From NCBI RefSeq assembly GCF_014192475.1, contig NZ_JACHXZ010000004.1:175348-239347 (forward strand): a stretch of 64,000 nt of DNA, read 5' to 3'. The notes under the pieces were generated by a model, which worked only from the letters and a program-made list of their open reading frames with translations, was not told the origin of the DNA and did no database searches. Position 1 is the stretch's first letter, and every line of letters starts with the position of its first letter. The DNA comes from Simiduia aestuariiviva. Lineage in GTDB: Bacteria > Pseudomonadota > Gammaproteobacteria > Pseudomonadales > Cellvibrionaceae. This document shows, in pieces, positions 63,612 through 64,000 of this stretch. Both the position numbers and the translations under genes were made by a program.

Positions 63612-64000
63612 TTAGGGGTGCAGACCGGCGATGAAGTTAGCCAAAGCGCTGATTTCGGCGTCGCTCAATTGAGCTGCCACGTCGCGCATGATCTTGTTGT
63701 CGCCGTCGTTGGTGCGATTACCTGCACGGAAGTCTTTCAACTGTTTTTCGATGTAGGCCGCGTGCTGACCACCCAAGCGTGGGTAACCGGCGGGATCGTT
63801 GCCGGTACCGCCAGGGGAGTGACAACCGAGGCAGGCCGGTACGTTTGTTTCCATGTTGCCGGCGCGGTAAGTGCGCGCACCCAGCGCGAGGCTGTTGACC
63901 TTGGCGCCACTGTTGAGCTGAACCTCGGCGTCTTTCTTAGAGCCAGACAGTTGAATGGCTGCGCCATTGAAGTAGGCTGCCATATCCGCCAGGTCCTGAG
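63612..64000 (-). CDS. Cytochrome c4-like di-heme protein (C-terminal part, cut by the window edge)
   Basis: The visible 129 or so residues are the second half of a cytochrome c4-type periplasmic electron carrier. A heme-binding CLGCH lies in VPACLGCHSPGG; YPRLGGQHAAYIEKQL and the axial methionine candidate in NKIMRDVAAQLSD are family blocks. It ends in LANFIAGLHP. The frame continues without a stop to base 64000 (QDLADMAAYF), so the internal ATG at 63983 is not the start and the first heme domain lies outside. It probably supplies electrons to terminal oxidases. Confidence 0.92.
   Translation of the reverse strand, partial: QDLADMAAYFNGAAIQLSGSKKDAEVQLNSGAKVNSLALGARTYRAGNMETNVPACLGCHSPGGTGNDPAGYPRLGGQHAAYIEKQLKDFRAGNRTNDGDNKIMRDVAAQLSDAEISALANFIAGLHP

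Overview
The window reads as chromosome from a marine, polysaccharide-degrading gammaproteobacterium, most like the Cellvibrionaceae/Cellvibrionales (Cellvibrio, Saccharophagus, Simiduia and relatives). This placement is inferred from the gene set: a large TonB-dependent sugar receptor with a flavin halogenase-like partner, periplasmic and outer-membrane glycoside hydrolases, a GH31 enzyme of the Cellvibrio transglucosidase type, a GH16 laminarinase, AceK, ExeA/ExeB-type secretion proteins and many GGDEF proteins. No rRNA, tRNA, CRISPR array, transposase or intact prophage was seen. Genes are dense and mostly start with ATG or GTG behind purine-rich ribosome binding sites.

Layout. 0-8.4 kb: end of an unknown gene, a GNAT acetyltransferase, two very large GGDEF-EAL proteins (one with four GAF repeats, one with PAS domains) and a 2OG-Fe(II) oxygenase. 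8.5-10 kb: glyA with a palindromic upstream element and a strong terminator. 10-24 kb: an alpha-glucan (starch/maltodextrin) utilisation locus: TonB receptor, halogenase-like flavoprotein, GH97, GH13 cyclomaltodextrinase type, GH31, GH13 lipoprotein and an esterase. The receptor and GH97 promoters carry the same 13-bp operator-like sequence. 24-32 kb: secreted lipase-like hydrolase, small membrane protein, solute-binding-like protein, Lrp regulator with methionine gamma-lyase, membrane GGDEF protein, and a GH16 lipoprotein behind a LacI-type operator.

32.7-41.5 kb: membrane-anchored cold-shock-domain protein, radA, a pair of phage-like replication genes (three DnaT-type repeats followed by a lambda P-like protein), a Bax-type glucosaminidase, a 52-bp tandem repeat, a CspA-type protein, polysaccharide deacetylase, aceK and a PilZ protein. 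41.5-54.4 kb: a membrane protein with an Sm-like tail, parC, an outer-membrane protein of unknown function, a glutamate-synthase-like FMN/Fe-S protein divergent from an acetolactate synthase-like enzyme, putP, an LEA14-type lipoprotein with an AbgT transporter, and a TrmJ/LasT-type methyltransferase. 54.5-64 kb: pyruvate kinase, a GST-like protein, a SnoaL-like protein, a hypothetical protein, gspA-gspB, a soluble diguanylate cyclase, a DsbA-type oxidoreductase and the 3' part of a cytochrome c4-like gene running off the right edge.

How the genes fit together. The best supported pathway is alpha-glucan capture and breakdown: TonB-driven uptake across the outer membrane, then trimming and rearrangement to glucose by GH97, GH13 and GH31 enzymes. 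No inner-membrane sugar transporter or sugar regulator is present here. Five predicted c-di-GMP proteins (four GGDEF proteins and one PilZ) suggest heavy investment in surface or biofilm signalling. Several intergenic regions carry short tandem arrays (13-, 14-, 15- and 52-bp units). The replication pair at 34.8-36.5 kb and the Sm-like membrane protein at 41.5 kb are the least conventional coding regions.
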